Source of the DNA: Alphaproteobacteria bacterium
GTDB taxonomy: Bacteria > Pseudomonadota > Alphaproteobacteria > Rickettsiales > SXRF01
DNA length: 40,083 nucleotides
Assembly: GCA_013288305.1 (NCBI GenBank)
Contig: JABDCD010000008.1
Location: 1-40,083, forward strand
Direction of reading: 5' to 3'
Of the stretch, positions 1-7,954 are shown piece by piece. How positions within the stretch are numbered: the stretch's first letter is position 1; each line of letters starts with the position of its first letter. The notes under the pieces are model-generated. The model was given only the letters and a program-made list of their open reading frames with translations. It was not told the DNA's origin and searched no databases. A program made the position numbers and the translations under genes.

Positions 1-122
1 CGTGCGGCCTGCTGCACCACCGGCGCTTCCACCGGCGCCTGCGACAGGCGACTCTTCACCGATAAAGCAGTGAACGCCGCAATGATTCCGGCAATCAGCA
101 ACAACAGCGTACGTCTCGACAT
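1..122 (-). CDS. cpaB: Flp pilus assembly protein CpaB-like, N-terminus only
   Basis: Reading leftward from an ATG at 122-120 gives about 40 codons that run off the window edge: a short basic start (MSRR), a hydrophobic segment (TLLLLIAGIIAAFTAL), then SRLSQAPVEAP and a Pro/Val/Gln-rich stretch. This layout of one N-terminal membrane anchor followed by a short Pro-rich linker is typical of CpaB/RcpC, the periplasmic component of the tight-adherence (Flp) pilus assembly machine. A second in-frame ATG sits two codons upstream (128-126). A GGAG is 4 bases before the upstream ATG and 10 before the one chosen here. It is divergent from rsh. Only the anchor is visible, so another membrane-anchored protein is possible. 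Confidence 0.5.
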   Translation of the reverse strand, partial: MSRRTLLLLIAGIIAAFTALSVKSRLSQAPVEAPVVQQAA

Positions 123-283
123 GAGCATACTTCTCCAAGTTAAAACCATGATAAGGGGTGTATGCTTAAGAAACCGTTAAATAATATCGGCTAAAAGCGC
201 CAGCAATTCAGCCGGTTATTGGGGTAAAAGCTAAATGAAATTTAACTAAATGCCGTGCGATGTTCCATGTTAAAACATTCTTG

Positions 284-307
284 GTTGCTCGTTGCCCGTT
301 GCTTGCC
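284..307. repeat. single-arm heptamer array upstream of rsh
   Basis: Three consecutive 7-base words (GTTGCTC, GTTGCCC, GTTGCTT) followed by GCC. The period matches the other heptamer elements in this window. A possible degenerate opposite arm (GAGCAAT, AAACGAT, AAATAGC) ends at the rsh start codon, but it matches poorly. The rest of the 129-386 gap is AT-rich and should hold the divergent promoters for cpaB and rsh; I could not pick a convincing one. Confidence 0.4.
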
Positions 308-386
308 TTTAGTAGATAATAAACCATATAGCTATAGAGGGATTTTGGATGCCTTCATAAACCATGAGCAATAAACGATAAATAGC

Positions 387-2546
387 ATGATCCGCCAATA
401 CGAACTGGTTGAAAAAATCAAGTCCTACGATCCCGATGCCGACGAGGACATGCTCAACCGCGCCTATGTCTTCGCCATGAAAGCGCACGGCGCGCAGAAA
501 CGCGCCTCCGGCGATCCCTATTTCTCGCACCCGGTGGAAGTTGCTTATAAGCTCACGCAATACAAGCTCGACACCGCCTCCATTGTCACCGCCCTGCTGC
601 ACGATACCGTCGAGGATACCGAGGTGACGCTCGACGACATCGAAGCCAGCTTCGGCAAGGAAATCCGCAACCTCGTCGATGGCGTAACCAAATTGTCGCG
701 TCTCGAAGGCAAGTCGGAAAACCTGAACCAGGCGGAGAATTTCCGCAAGCTGCTCATCGCCATGAGCGAGGATCTGCGCGTGCTGCTGGTCAAGCTCGCC
801 GACCGCTTGCACAACATGGAAACGCTGAAATTCATCAAGTCGCCGGAAAAACGCCAGCGCATCGCCCGCGAAACGGTGGAGATTTACGCCGCGCTGGCCG
901 AGCGCATCGGCATGAGGAATTTGAAGGACGAATTGCAGGATTTAGCCTTTGCTGAGCTTTATCCGGAAGCGCGCGAATCGGTCATCAAGCGGCTTAATTT
1001 CCTGCGCGAACAGGGCGCCGCCGAGCTGGAAAAAACGGTTTCCGTCATCCGCCAGAAACTGGCCGAAGCCGGGTTGCCCGCCGCGCAAATCTATGGCCGC
1101 GAGAAAAAGCCGTTTTCGATCTGGAAGAAAATGGAAAGCAAGAACATGGAGTTCGAGCAACTCTCCGACATCTGCGGCTTGCGCATCGTCGTCGCCAATA
1201 TTGCCGAGTGCTATCAGGCGCTGGGTGTCATCCACGCCGAATGGCACACCATCCCCGGCCGCTTCAAAGATTATATTTCAACGCCTAAATCCAACGGCTA
1301 CCAGTCGCTGCACACCGCCGTGCTCGGGCCCGGCCAGCAGCGCGTCGAAATCCAGATACGCACGCAGGAGATGGACGAAATCGCCGAATACGGCCTGGCC
1401 GCACACTGGGCTTATAAACAGGCAAGCCACGCCATCAAGGACGGCAAGCAATTCCGCTGGATACGCGAGTTGCTCGACATTCTCGAAAAATCGTCCAACC
1501 CGGAAGAATTTCTGGAGAATACCAAACTGGAGATGTACCACGACCAGGTCTTCTGTTTCACACCCAAGGGTGATATCCTCGCCTTCCCGCGCGGCGCGAC
1601 GCCGGTGGACTTTGCCTATGCCGTGCATTCCGGCGTCGGCGACACCTGCGTCGGCGCGAAAATAAACGGCCGCATCGTGCCGCTGCGCACCAAGCTCAAA
1701 AACGGCGACCAGGTCGACATCATCACCAGCAAAACGCAAACGCCCAGCCCCAGCTGGGAGCGCTTCGTCGTCACCGGCAAGGCGAAAAGCGAAGTGCGCA
1801 AATACGTGCGCACGTCCCAGCGCAACGAATATGTCAATCTCGGCCGTGCCATCCTCGCCAAAACCTTCAAACAGGAAGGCGAGGAATTCGTCGAGTCGAT
1901 GGTCGAGCCGCACCTGCCGACATTCAACAAAAAAACGGTGGAAGATGTCCTGGCCGAAGTCGGCGAGGGATTGATTTCGCGCCAGCAGGTAATGGAGGTG
2001 GTGCTCGGCCAGAAAAAACCGGTACAGGCCAGCGGCAGCGGTTTACTATCGAGTCTGTCCAAGCCGTTCCGCAAGAAAAAAGAAAGCGGCACCAGCGCGC
2101 CGATGCCGATCAAGGGGCTGATCCCCGGCATGGCCATTCACTTCGCCGGCTGCTGCCACCCCATCCCCGGCGACCGCATCGTCGGCATCGTCACCACCGG
2201 CAAGGGCATCACCATCCATACCATGGATTGCGAGACGCTGGAGAATTATTCCGACGCGCCGGAGCGCTGGATCGACGTCGCCTGGGAACGCGACCAGAGC
2301 GACGCCACGCATGTCGGCCGCATCCACGCCCATGTCAGCCACGAACCGGCGGCGCTGGCCACCGTCACCCAGGTCATCGCCAAGGAAATGGGCAACATCA
2401 GCAATTTCAAAATCATCAACCGCTCGATCGATTTCTTCGAGATTTTAATCGACATCCAGGTGCGCGACCTGAAACATCTCAACAACATCATCGCCAACCT
2501 GCGCGCCAAGGAAGTGGTGCAGAGCGTGGAAAGGTGGCAGACGTAA
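387..2546 (+). CDS. rsh: bifunctional (p)ppGpp synthetase/hydrolase, Rel/SpoT family
   Basis: This cytosolic enzyme makes and degrades the stringent-response alarmone (p)ppGpp. All expected domains are present in 719 residues, the normal length for the family. The N-terminal HD hydrolase domain has H48 and the HD pair in LLHDTVEDTEV near residue 72. The synthetase domain (about 238-345) contains GREKKPFSIWKKM, RFKDYISTPKSNGYQSLHT and EIQIRT. A TGS domain starts at VFCFTPKGDILAFPRGATPV (about 388-450), followed by a helical/Cys-containing region (HFAGCCHPIPGD) and a C-terminal ACT domain (about 645-719). The RFKD motif at about 292 is the RxKD form of bifunctional Rel enzymes, not the ExDD form of RelA. 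No clear Shine-Dalgarno precedes the ATG. In many alphaproteobacteria rsh lies close to pdxJ-acpS; here two other genes intervene. Confidence 0.96.
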   Translation: MIRQYELVEKIKSYDPDADEDMLNRAYVFAMKAHGAQKRASGDPYFSHPVEVAYKLTQYKLDTASIVTALLHDTVEDTEVTLDDIEASFGKEIRNLVDGVTKLSRLEGKSENLNQAENFRKLLIAMSEDLRVLLVKLADRLHNMETLKFIKSPEKRQRIARETVEIYAALAERIGMRNLKDELQDLAFAELYPEARESVIKRLNFLREQGAAELEKTVSVIRQKLAEAGLPAAQIYGREKKPFSIWKKMESKNMEFEQLSDICGLRIVVANIAECYQALGVIHAEWHTIPGRFKDYISTPKSNGYQSLHTAVLGPGQQRVEIQIRTQEMDEIAEYGLAAHWAYKQASHAIKDGKQFRWIRELLDILEKSSNPEEFLENTKLEMYHDQVFCFTPKGDILAFPRGATPVDFAYAVHSGVGDTCVGAKINGRIVPLRTKLKNGDQVDIITSKTQTPSPSWERFVVTGKAKSEVRKYVRTSQRNEYVNLGRAILAKTFKQEGEEFVESMVEPHLPTFNKKTVEDVLAEVGEGLISRQQVMEVVLGQKKPVQASGSGLLSSLSKPFRKKKESGTSAPMPIKGLIPGMAIHFAGCCHPIPGDRIVGIVTTGKGITIHTMDCETLENYSDAPERWIDVAWERDQSDATHVGRIHAHVSHEPAALATVTQVIAKEMGNISNFKIINRSIDFFEILIDIQVRDLKHLNNIIANLRAKEVVQSVERWQT

Positions 2547-2548
2547 TG

Positions 2549-2670
2549 CGTCATTGCGAGGCGAAGCCGAAGCAACCTAGCGTGCCGCGTCTGCGGCGCA
2601 ATAGATTCTATACCGCGCCCACGGCGCTTAAACTGGATTGCCGCGTCGCCTTCGGCTCCTCGCAACGACG
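2549..2670. repeat. interspersed palindromic element (CGTCATTGCGAGG type)
   Basis: The 122-bp segment begins CGTCATTGCGAGGCGAAGCC. Its other end, read on the opposite strand, begins CGTCGTTGCGAGGAGCCGAA. The outer arms can therefore pair imperfectly over about 30 bases, around a middle that contains CCGCGTCTGCGGCG. It starts three bases after the rsh stop codon and may act as the rsh 3' end. Sequences of this general TCATTGCGAGGxxGAAG form are known as dispersed palindromes in several alphaproteobacterial genomes (recalled, not searched). Only one copy is in this window. Confidence 0.7.
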
Positions 2671-2703
2671 AATTTAGACAATTGTCACAAATCCTTCATA
2701 AAA

Positions 2704-2737
2704 GGTTAATCAAACTGTCACAATTCTCCTGTAAGAT
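2704..2737 (+). promoter_or_regulatory. Pho-box-like promoter of the 2811 gene
   Basis: Seven-base units at an 11-base period are visible: TTGTCAC (2682), CCTTCAT (2693), GGTTAAT (2704), CTGTCAC (2715), separated by AT-rich 4-mers (aaat, aaaa, caaa). The last unit ends exactly 10 bases before a -10-like TAAGAT (2732-2737), and no normal -35 is present. That spacing is what PhoB-activated promoters show. The individual units are imperfect, so the assignment is inference. Confidence 0.45.
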
Positions 2738-2810
2738 GGATTTATGGAGCCGGTTAAAAGGTTCTGCGTTACATAAAATCATTAATATCTAATAACTTAG
2801 GAGATTATTT

Positions 2811-3332
2811 ATGACAAGTTTTTCAAAAATAGCCACTTTCGCCTGTCTGGCGGGGTTGATGGCCATAGCCTGTAGTATGCCTGCGATGGCGCAAGGCTAT
2901 CCTGCGGGTCTTATTGTTGGCGGAGGTCTCCAAACAACCCTTGGGGTATTACCCGGACAACCAGGATACAAGCCTAACCCAAATTACGATAATAACGCGT
3001 GTACCGCGGGATGTAATGGTAGTGGTACAACCGTAGATGGAAAACCAGGAATTCATTGTCAGATATTTGGCATAGTGGGAGACGACATTTTTGATGCCAC
3101 GGATCTCGGTGTTTTTCCGTTTACAGGTACGGCGCCTGTCCTGGCAGCAGCACAAAAAGCTTGTGACTTGGGTTGTACGTCCGTAATGGCAAACGGCACT
3201 GTTGGTGCTAATAAGCCAGGCGCTGGCACTAATATTCCAACGTTGATTACGTGCAAACCAAAACCTGTCACTGGTACGCTAATAACACCAGGAGATGGTA
3301 CGCTAATAAGACCAACAAAACCAAAGCAGTAA
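2811..3332 (+). CDS. secreted Cys-containing protein of unknown function
   Basis: I do not recognise the family. The 173-residue product starts with a clear Sec signal peptide (MTSFSKIATFACLAGLMAIA, cleavage probably after PAMA-Q at about 28). The mature part is rich in Gly, Pro, Thr and Asn and has about five Cys (for example NNACTAGCNG, KACDLGCTS and ITCKP), suggesting disulphide bonds in the periplasm or outside the cell. The C-terminus has a short duplication, TGTLITPGDGTLIRPTKP. AGGAG lies 8 bases before the ATG. It is a single-gene unit, with its own promoter region upstream and a strong intrinsic terminator just downstream. It is more AT-rich than the flanking core genes, which suggests later acquisition. 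The Pho-box-like promoter would make it a phosphate-starvation gene if confirmed. Confidence 0.75.
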   Translation: MTSFSKIATFACLAGLMAIACSMPAMAQGYPAGLIVGGGLQTTLGVLPGQPGYKPNPNYDNNACTAGCNGSGTTVDGKPGIHCQIFGIVGDDIFDATDLGVFPFTGTAPVLAAAQKACDLGCTSVMANGTVGANKPGAGTNIPTLITCKPKPVTGTLITPGDGTLIRPTKPKQ

Positions 3333-3357
3333 TATACTGATATCTGAGTATCCATAA

Positions 3358-3387
3358 CAGCAGGCCTTAATGGCCTGCTGTTTTTTT
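3358..3387 (+). terminator. intrinsic terminator of the 2811 gene
   Basis: CAGCAGGCC, a 5-base loop, GGCCTGCTG, then seven T residues. The 9-bp stem is perfect. It lies inside the longest version of the next ORF (start at 3370), which argues for that gene's later start at 3457. Confidence 0.9.
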
Positions 3388-3456
3388 ATGGGCAACCTCT
3401 ATCTGCCCACTATCAATCCAAAATCAAACCGTATAAATTACCGGCGGTTGAACCGC

Positions 3457-5130
3457 ATGAACATCGCCGCTATCCTCACGACGCACAATTCCGCCGCAAC
3501 GCTTGAGCGCGTACTGCGCCATTTAGCCAATAACGCCATCCGGGTCTATGCCATCGATCACGGCTCGACGGACGCCACGCCTTCCATCCTAGCCACCCAT
3601 GTGGGCAAGCCCATTGCAGAAATCATCCAAAAGCCTTTTGACGGGATTTTCCGGTTACGGCAGCAACTGCAATGGAAAAGCGACATTATCCAACGCATAA
3701 ACGCCGATTGGATCATCCATATCGATGCCGACGAAATCCTTGAATCGCCGCGGGAAGGGGAAAGCCTGCGCGGCATGATCGAAAGGATGAATGCGACGCA
3801 TTACGATGTGATCGACTGCGATGAATTCGTCTTCGTCCCTGAAAACGAGCAGGCGGATTATCGCAGCGCTGATTTTGTAACCACCATGCGGCATTATTAT
3901 TATTTCGCGCCGCCGGGGCGGGCACTCCACCGCGCCTTCCGCCGCAGCAGCGGCGCCCCGGAATGGGCGCATACGGGCGGCCACCGGCTGGGTTTAGCCA
4001 ACCGGAAGCTCGCGCCTGAGAAAATCCGGATGCGCCATTATATCGGGCTTTCCATGGATGCGCTGCGGGCGCAATATCTGTCCCGCGTATTCGCTGTCGA
4101 TGAATTGCGAAAAGGCTGGCATCATAATCGCGTGGCGACGACCGCAGATTTTATCATTCCTCCTCCGCCGGCCCGGCTGTTCAATCTGGATGAAGACGGC
4201 TGGCGGACGGATATGCCAGAAACAAAGCATCTTATTTTCAATCAACCGCAGCCTTATATCCCCCCTGCTCCCATAGCTTCGATTGCCAACAGGCCGGCGA
4301 TGCCGTTTATCGTCGGCGTCGGCAGGTCTGGAACGACGTTGCTCAGGCTCTTGATGGATGCGCATCCCGACCTCGCCATAACGCCGGAAACGCATTGGCT
4401 TTCGGATGCGATTACGGCTATCGGATCCATAAAGCAACTGCGTCATGTCATTATTGGTAATACCTATTGGAAAGACATAGGAATCTCCGATAAGGAATTG
4501 GACGCCATTCTTGAAAAGCATAATGGAGAAAAGCCATTTGATACTCTGAGGGCAATCTACCAGCATTATGGGAAGCGTTTCGGCAAATCCCGGGTCGGCG
4601 ACAAAACGCCCATTCATGGATTGATCATGCATAAAATCGCTCATGCTTTTCCCGAAGCGCATTTCATACATATTATCCGGGACGGGAGAGATGTCGCCGT
4701 AAGCTACCGCGATATGTGGTTCGGGCCGGGAAAAGACGCTAAAACGGCGGCAAAATTTTGGCTATGGCGAATCCGCGAAATGCGCCAGCAAGCGCAATTC
4801 CTGCCCCATTATATGGAGGTTCGTTACGAGCAGCTTGTTACCGAGCCGGAAACGGTTTTGCGCACGATTGGCGAGTTTATCCAGCTACCCTTTCACCGTA
4901 ATCAACTGCGCGCTCATGAGCATGCAGATTCAAGGCTTGCAGAGTTTGGCAATATACAGCATGGGGGCGCTGTTATTTCAACCGAACGGCGCAAGGCTAT
5001 CTTCGCCGAGACCCTTAATCCGCCCAACGATTCGCGCATCGGCCGCTGGCGCACGGAAATGACCAAAAAAGAAATGGCTGATTTCGAATCCATTGCCGGA
5101 AATATGCTTGCCGAATTGGGATATCTTTGA
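3457..5130 (+). CDS. glycosyltransferase family 2 - sulfotransferase fusion protein
   Basis: The first part (about 1-230) is a GT-A fold: [20 protein letters not shown] matches the nucleotide-binding start, DHGSTDATP follows, and [10 protein letters not shown] (DxD-type metal site near 90) is present. The second part (about 280-557) is a sulfotransferase: [20 protein letters not shown] is the 5'-phosphosulfate loop of PAPS-dependent enzymes, and [19 protein letters not shown] at about 405-420 is the 3'-phosphate motif. A protein that may both add and sulfate a sugar is plausible for surface polysaccharide or glycolipid, but no acceptor can be inferred. The longer ORF from 3370 starts inside the upstream terminator, so I chose M30, where the glycosyltransferase homology begins. 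It sits between rsh and pdxJ without other polysaccharide genes. Confidence 0.85.
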   Translation: MNIAAILTTHNSAATLERVLRHLANNAIRVYAIDHGSTDATPSILATHVGKPIAEIIQKPFDGIFRLRQQLQWKSDIIQRINADWIIHIDADEILESPREGESLRGMIERMNATHYDVIDCDEFVFVPENEQADYRSADFVTTMRHYYYFAPPGRALHRAFRRSSGAPEWAHTGGHRLGLANRKLAPEKIRMRHYIGLSMDALRAQYLSRVFAVDELRKGWHHNRVATTADFIIPPPPARLFNLDEDGWRTDMPETKHLIFNQPQPYIPPAPIASIANRPAMPFIVGVGRSGTTLLRLLMDAHPDLAITPETHWLSDAITAIGSIKQLRHVIIGNTYWKDIGISDKELDAILEKHNGEKPFDTLRAIYQHYGKRFGKSRVGDKTPIHGLIMHKIAHAFPEAHFIHIIRDGRDVAVSYRDMWFGPGKDAKTAAKFWLWRIREMRQQAQFLPHYMEVRYEQLVTEPETVLRTIGEFIQLPFHRNQLRAHEHADSRLAEFGNIQHGGAVISTERRKAIFAETLNPPNDSRIGRWRTEMTKKEMADFESIAGNMLAELGYL

Positions 5131-5144
5131 GGTATAGTAAGCTC

Positions 5145-5897
5145 ATGTATCTCCGCCTCGGCATCAATATAGACCATGTCGCCACGCTGCGCAACGCGCG
5201 CGGGGGCGAGCATCCCTGCCCGGTGCGCGCTGCGCTGCTGGCGATGGAGGCGGGGGCGGACGGGATTACGGCGCATCTGCGCGAAGACCGCCGGCACATC
5301 CGCGACCGCGACATCGAACGCCTCAAAAACGAAGTGAACCTGCCGCTGAATCTGGAAATGGCGATGACCGGGAAGATGCTCGCCATCGCGCTGAAAGTAA
5401 AGCCGCACGCCGTCTGCCTCGTACCCGAAAAACGCGAGGAGTTGACTACCGAAGGCGGCCTCGACGCGGCGCGTTTCGAGAAATCATTAAAACCCTTCGT
5501 GCAGAAATTACAAAACAATGGCAGCCGCGTCTCGCTGTTTATCGATCCGCACCCGGAACAAATCGATGCCGCGCAGCGCATCGGCGCGCGGGCGGTGGAG
5601 TTGCACACAGGGGGCTACGCGCAGTTGGCAGTTGGCAGTTGGCAGTTGGCAGAAACCAACAATCCATTATTAACTGCCAACCGCCAACTGCTAACTGCTG
5701 CGAAGCTTGCTTCGCAGCACGGCCTCGAAGTCCACGCCGGCCACGGCCTGAATTACGACAATGTCGGCCCCATCGCCGCCATCCCGGAAATCGTCGAGCT
5801 GAACATCGGGCATTTTTTAGTAGGCGAAGCGGTGTTCGTGGGGCTGGCGGAAGCCATACAAAAAATGCGCCGCCTCATGGACGAGGCACGGCCATGA
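5145..5897 (+). CDS. pdxJ: pyridoxine 5'-phosphate synthase
   Basis: PdxJ condenses 1-deoxyxylulose 5-phosphate with 3-amino-2-oxopropyl phosphate in the last ring-forming step of DXP-dependent vitamin B6 synthesis. Family motifs are intact: [16 protein letters not shown] at the start, [14 protein letters not shown] near 40-52, [16 protein letters not shown] near 152-159, [11 protein letters not shown] near 197-207 and [13 protein letters not shown]. The track start at 5127 is a TTG on the previous stop; ATG 5145 gives the usual N-terminus. Residues of about 160-185 ([20 protein letters not shown] and neighbours) are not family sequence but the translation of a heptamer-repeat element. The protein is roughly 8 residues longer there than I recall for E. 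coli PdxJ. The frame is kept and all motifs on both sides survive, so it is probably functional. The stop overlaps acpS by ATGA. Confidence 0.95.
   Translation: MYLRLGINIDHVATLRNARGGEHPCPVRAALLAMEAGADGITAHLREDRRHIRDRDIERLKNEVNLPLNLEMAMTGKMLAIALKVKPHAVCLVPEKREELTTEGGLDAARFEKSLKPFVQKLQNNGSRVSLFIDPHPEQIDAAQRIGARAVELHTGGYAQLAVGSWQLAETNNPLLTANRQLLTAAKLASQHGLEVHAGHGLNYDNVGPIAAIPEIVELNIGHFLVGEAVFVGLAEAIQKMRRLMDEARP
5622..5700. repeat. heptamer-array inverted element inside pdxJ
   Basis: Four perfect tandem copies of CAGTTGG (5622-5649), a 23-base AT-rich centre, then ACTGCCA, ACCGCCA, ACTGCTA and ACTGCTG as an imperfect reverse-complement arm. The whole 79 bp is open in the pdxJ frame. It is followed directly by a separate perfect hairpin (TGCTGCGAAGC, TT, GCTTCGCAGCA; 5696-5719), which encodes native-looking PdxJ sequence (AAKLAS). 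Confidence 0.92.
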
Positions 5898-6307
5898 TCC
5901 TGGGCACCGGCAGCGACATGATCGACATCCGCCGCATCGAGAAATCGTTGCAACGCTTCGGCGCGCGTTTTGAAAATCGCGTCTTCACCGAAGGCGAACG
6001 AAAAAAAGCGCATAGCCGCAAAAAGGCAGGCGAAAAAATCGTCGCCGCCACCTATGCCAAGCGCTTCGCCGCCAAGGAAGCCTGCGCCAAGGCGCTCGGC
6101 ACCGGCCTGCGCAGCAGCGTTTTCTGGCGCGACATGGAAGTCGTGAGCACCATGAGCGGCGCACCGGCCATGCGCCTTTCCGGCGGCGCATTGCGCAAGC
6201 TGCAATCCATGACGCCCCAAGGCATGAAAGCCGCCATCCACGTCACGCTGACCGACGAATATCCCTTCGCGCACGCCCAGGTCATCATCAGCGCCGAAGC
6301 GTCATGA
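5894..6307 (+). CDS. acpS: holo-[acyl-carrier-protein] synthase
   Basis: AcpS transfers 4'-phosphopantetheine from CoA to apo-acyl carrier protein, activating it for fatty acid synthesis. The 137-residue product carries both family signatures: the N-terminal [20 protein letters not shown] with the metal-binding Asp, and [16 protein letters not shown] with the catalytic/metal-binding Glu. The ATG overlaps the pdxJ stop (ATGA), so I rejected the longer ORF starting at 5639, which lies inside pdxJ in another frame. Its own stop overlaps hemD in the same way. The pair pdxJ-acpS is conserved in alphaproteobacteria, usually followed by lepB-rnc; here hemD follows instead. Confidence 0.95.
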   Translation: MILGTGSDMIDIRRIEKSLQRFGARFENRVFTEGERKKAHSRKKAGEKIVAATYAKRFAAKEACAKALGTGLRSSVFWRDMEVVSTMSGAPAMRLSGGALRKLQSMTPQGMKAAIHVTLTDEYPFAHAQVIISAEAS

Positions 6308-7050
6308 CCGGCGAAACCTTGCTCATCACCCGCGCCAAAGGCGATGAAGCATCGCTGGCCGCGGCGCTGCAGGCGCAAGGCTATCGCATCATCCACGAGC
6401 CGCTCGCGGAAATTTTCCTGCGCCATAACGAGCGCCAGGCGTTGCATAACGCCCTGCTCAGCGAACCCGACGCCGTCATCGCCACCAGCCGCCACGGCAT
6501 CCATGCGCTGGCGCTGCTGTCCGATGTGCGCGACACTTATTTATGGTGCGTCGGCGAGGCGACGGCGCGGGCGGCGCATTCGCTGGGCTTTACGCGGGTG
6601 GGCGTCGGCGGGGGAAATGTCGCCACCTTGATCGAAACCATCGCGCACGGCTACGATGCGGGTTCGCGTTTTCTCTATATCTCCGGCGCGGAGGTGCGCG
6701 TCGACCTGCCAGCTTCGCTCGCTACGCACGGCATGGAAACAGAGCGTCTCGTGCTCTATGAAACCATCGCGGCGGAGCGGCTTTCCGATACGCTGGCCGA
6801 GCAACTGCGCCGCAAGCAGCTGGACGGCGTGACGTTTTTTTCGCGCAGCGCCGCGCAGCTCTTCACCGCCCTCCTCGCCCAGGCCGCGCTACCGCAGGCG
6901 GCGGCGAACCTCCACGTTTTCTGCGTCAGCGCTGCCGTCGCCGAGCCGCTGGGCGCCGCGTGGAAGGGCATCCACGTCTCCCGCGAACCAACGCTTGCAT
7001 CCGTGGTGGAGTGCGTGGATAATGTTTTCTCGTATGGAAGACGAAATTAA
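6304..7050 (+). CDS. hemD: uroporphyrinogen-III synthase
   Basis: HemD cyclises hydroxymethylbilane to uroporphyrinogen III in heme synthesis. HemD proteins diverge strongly in sequence. Visible support is the start [20 protein letters not shown], the [13 protein letters not shown] and [11 protein letters not shown] segments of the first lobe and hinge, and the second-lobe signatures [17 protein letters not shown] and [17 protein letters not shown]. At 248 residues it has the normal two-lobe length. It is coupled to acpS by an ATGA overlap, and the next gene starts within its last ten codons. Position directly before a mitofilin-like gene and hemY is the usual alphaproteobacterial arrangement and strengthens the call. 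Confidence 0.9.
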   Translation: MTGETLLITRAKGDEASLAAALQAQGYRIIHEPLAEIFLRHNERQALHNALLSEPDAVIATSRHGIHALALLSDVRDTYLWCVGEATARAAHSLGFTRVGVGGGNVATLIETIAHGYDAGSRFLYISGAEVRVDLPASLATHGMETERLVLYETIAAERLSDTLAEQLRRKQLDGVTFFSRSAAQLFTALLAQAALPQAAANLHVFCVSAAVAEPLGAAWKGIHVSREPTLASVVECVDNVFSYGRRN

Positions 7051-7954
7051 AAATACGCCTCCACAAATTCCCGCGCCGAACGCTTTTGCCTTTTTGCGCC
7101 GGCCGCTGTTTATTTTCGGCGCGCTGTTTCTCGCCTGGATTTTTCTCGGGCAATCCGTTCCGCATATGCTGCCGCGCCCTGTCGAGCCGATGGTTTCCCC
7201 CACCCCGCCGGAAGCCGCGCCAGAAAAAGATGCCCAAATCACCGAACTGAAAACCCGCATCGACGAGCTGGAAGCCAAAGTCAAAACCCTCGCCGAAAAA
7301 CCCGCCGATAGCGCGACTGCGGAAAAAATCGACGCGCTCCAGGCCAGGGTCGATGCGCTGCAGCAGGCGCACGCCTCGGAAGCCGGCGACACTGCGCATC
7401 TGCGCGAATCGCTTTCCGCCATGAAAACGCAGATGGCGGAAATCCAAACGCAGGCGCTGCACAAGCTGGCGTTGCTGGCCGCCTTCGCACCGCTCAAGGA
7501 TACCATCATGCGCGGCGAGCCGTTCGCCGAACCGCTGCGCCAGATGAACGAATTGGCTAAGGACGATGCCGACATCCAGCCCTTGCTGGCGCAACTGGCA
7601 CCTTATGCCGCCACAGGCACGGCCACGCTTTCGGAACTGCAAAACCAATTTGAGGCCGCGATTGCGCAAGCCCTTGCGCCCGGAACGTCCAATGTGCTGG
7701 CGCGTCATCTGCAATCACTGGTGCGCGTCCGCAAAGTCGGCGACCAGCAGGGCAATGACGACGAAGCCATCGTCGCCCGCGCTGAAGCCCGGCTGGAACG
7801 CGGCGAAGTCGAAGGCAGCCTGAACGAACTGGCCGCGCTGTCGCCCCCGGCCGCCGCCGTCTTCGCCGCCTGGAGCGACAAGGCGCGCGGCACCCTGCGC
7901 ATCCGCGATACGCTGGCCGCCGTGCCGCCGATGCTGATGAAAGTCGCAGAATGA
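7022..7954 (+). CDS. mitofilin/Mic60-like inner membrane protein (COG4223 type)
   Basis: A short cytoplasmic N-terminus is followed by one membrane helix (about residues 28-46, PLFIFGALFLAWIFLGQSV). Next come a Pro-rich linker, a coiled coil (about 70-145, with KTRIDELEAKVKTLAEKP and IDALQARVDALQQAH), and a helical C-terminal domain ending in DTLAAVPPMLMKVAE. This is the architecture and genomic position (between hemD and hemY) of the alphaproteobacterial homologue of the mitochondrial cristae protein Mic60/mitofilin, which shapes inner-membrane invaginations and contacts the outer membrane. I chose ATG 7022, with GGAG ten bases upstream. ATG 7034 is an alternative and the track start at 6995 lies well inside hemD. 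It overlaps hemY by ATGA. Confidence 0.82.
   Translation: MFSRMEDEIKNTPPQIPAPNAFAFLRRPLFIFGALFLAWIFLGQSVPHMLPRPVEPMVSPTPPEAAPEKDAQITELKTRIDELEAKVKTLAEKPADSATAEKIDALQARVDALQQAHASEAGDTAHLRESLSAMKTQMAEIQTQALHKLALLAAFAPLKDTIMRGEPFAEPLRQMNELAKDDADIQPLLAQLAPYAATGTATLSELQNQFEAAIAQALAPGTSNVLARHLQSLVRVRKVGDQQGNDDEAIVARAEARLERGEVEGSLNELAALSPPAAAVFAAWSDKARGTLRIRDTLAAVPPMLMKVAE

Noticed and set aside
1278-1913. 211-aa and other long antisense ORFs under rsh, topA, gltP, fumC and others
   Set aside because: They are shadows of GC-rich coding sequence on the other strand, without recognisable motifs and with His/Arg/Ala-skewed composition.
3370-3456. Upstream extension of the glycosyltransferase-sulfotransferase ORF
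   Set aside because: It begins inside an intrinsic terminator and lacks homology; M30 starts the conserved domain.
5622-5719. CRISPR array or tandem-repeat locus
   Set aside because: Units are 7 bases without spacers, arms are opposed, and the region is open reading frame in pdxJ; no cas genes are present.
5696-5719. The perfect TGCTGCGAAGC hairpin as part of the pdxJ element
   Set aside because: It encodes residues (AAKLAS) expected at this place in PdxJ, so it is more likely native codons than inserted sequence.
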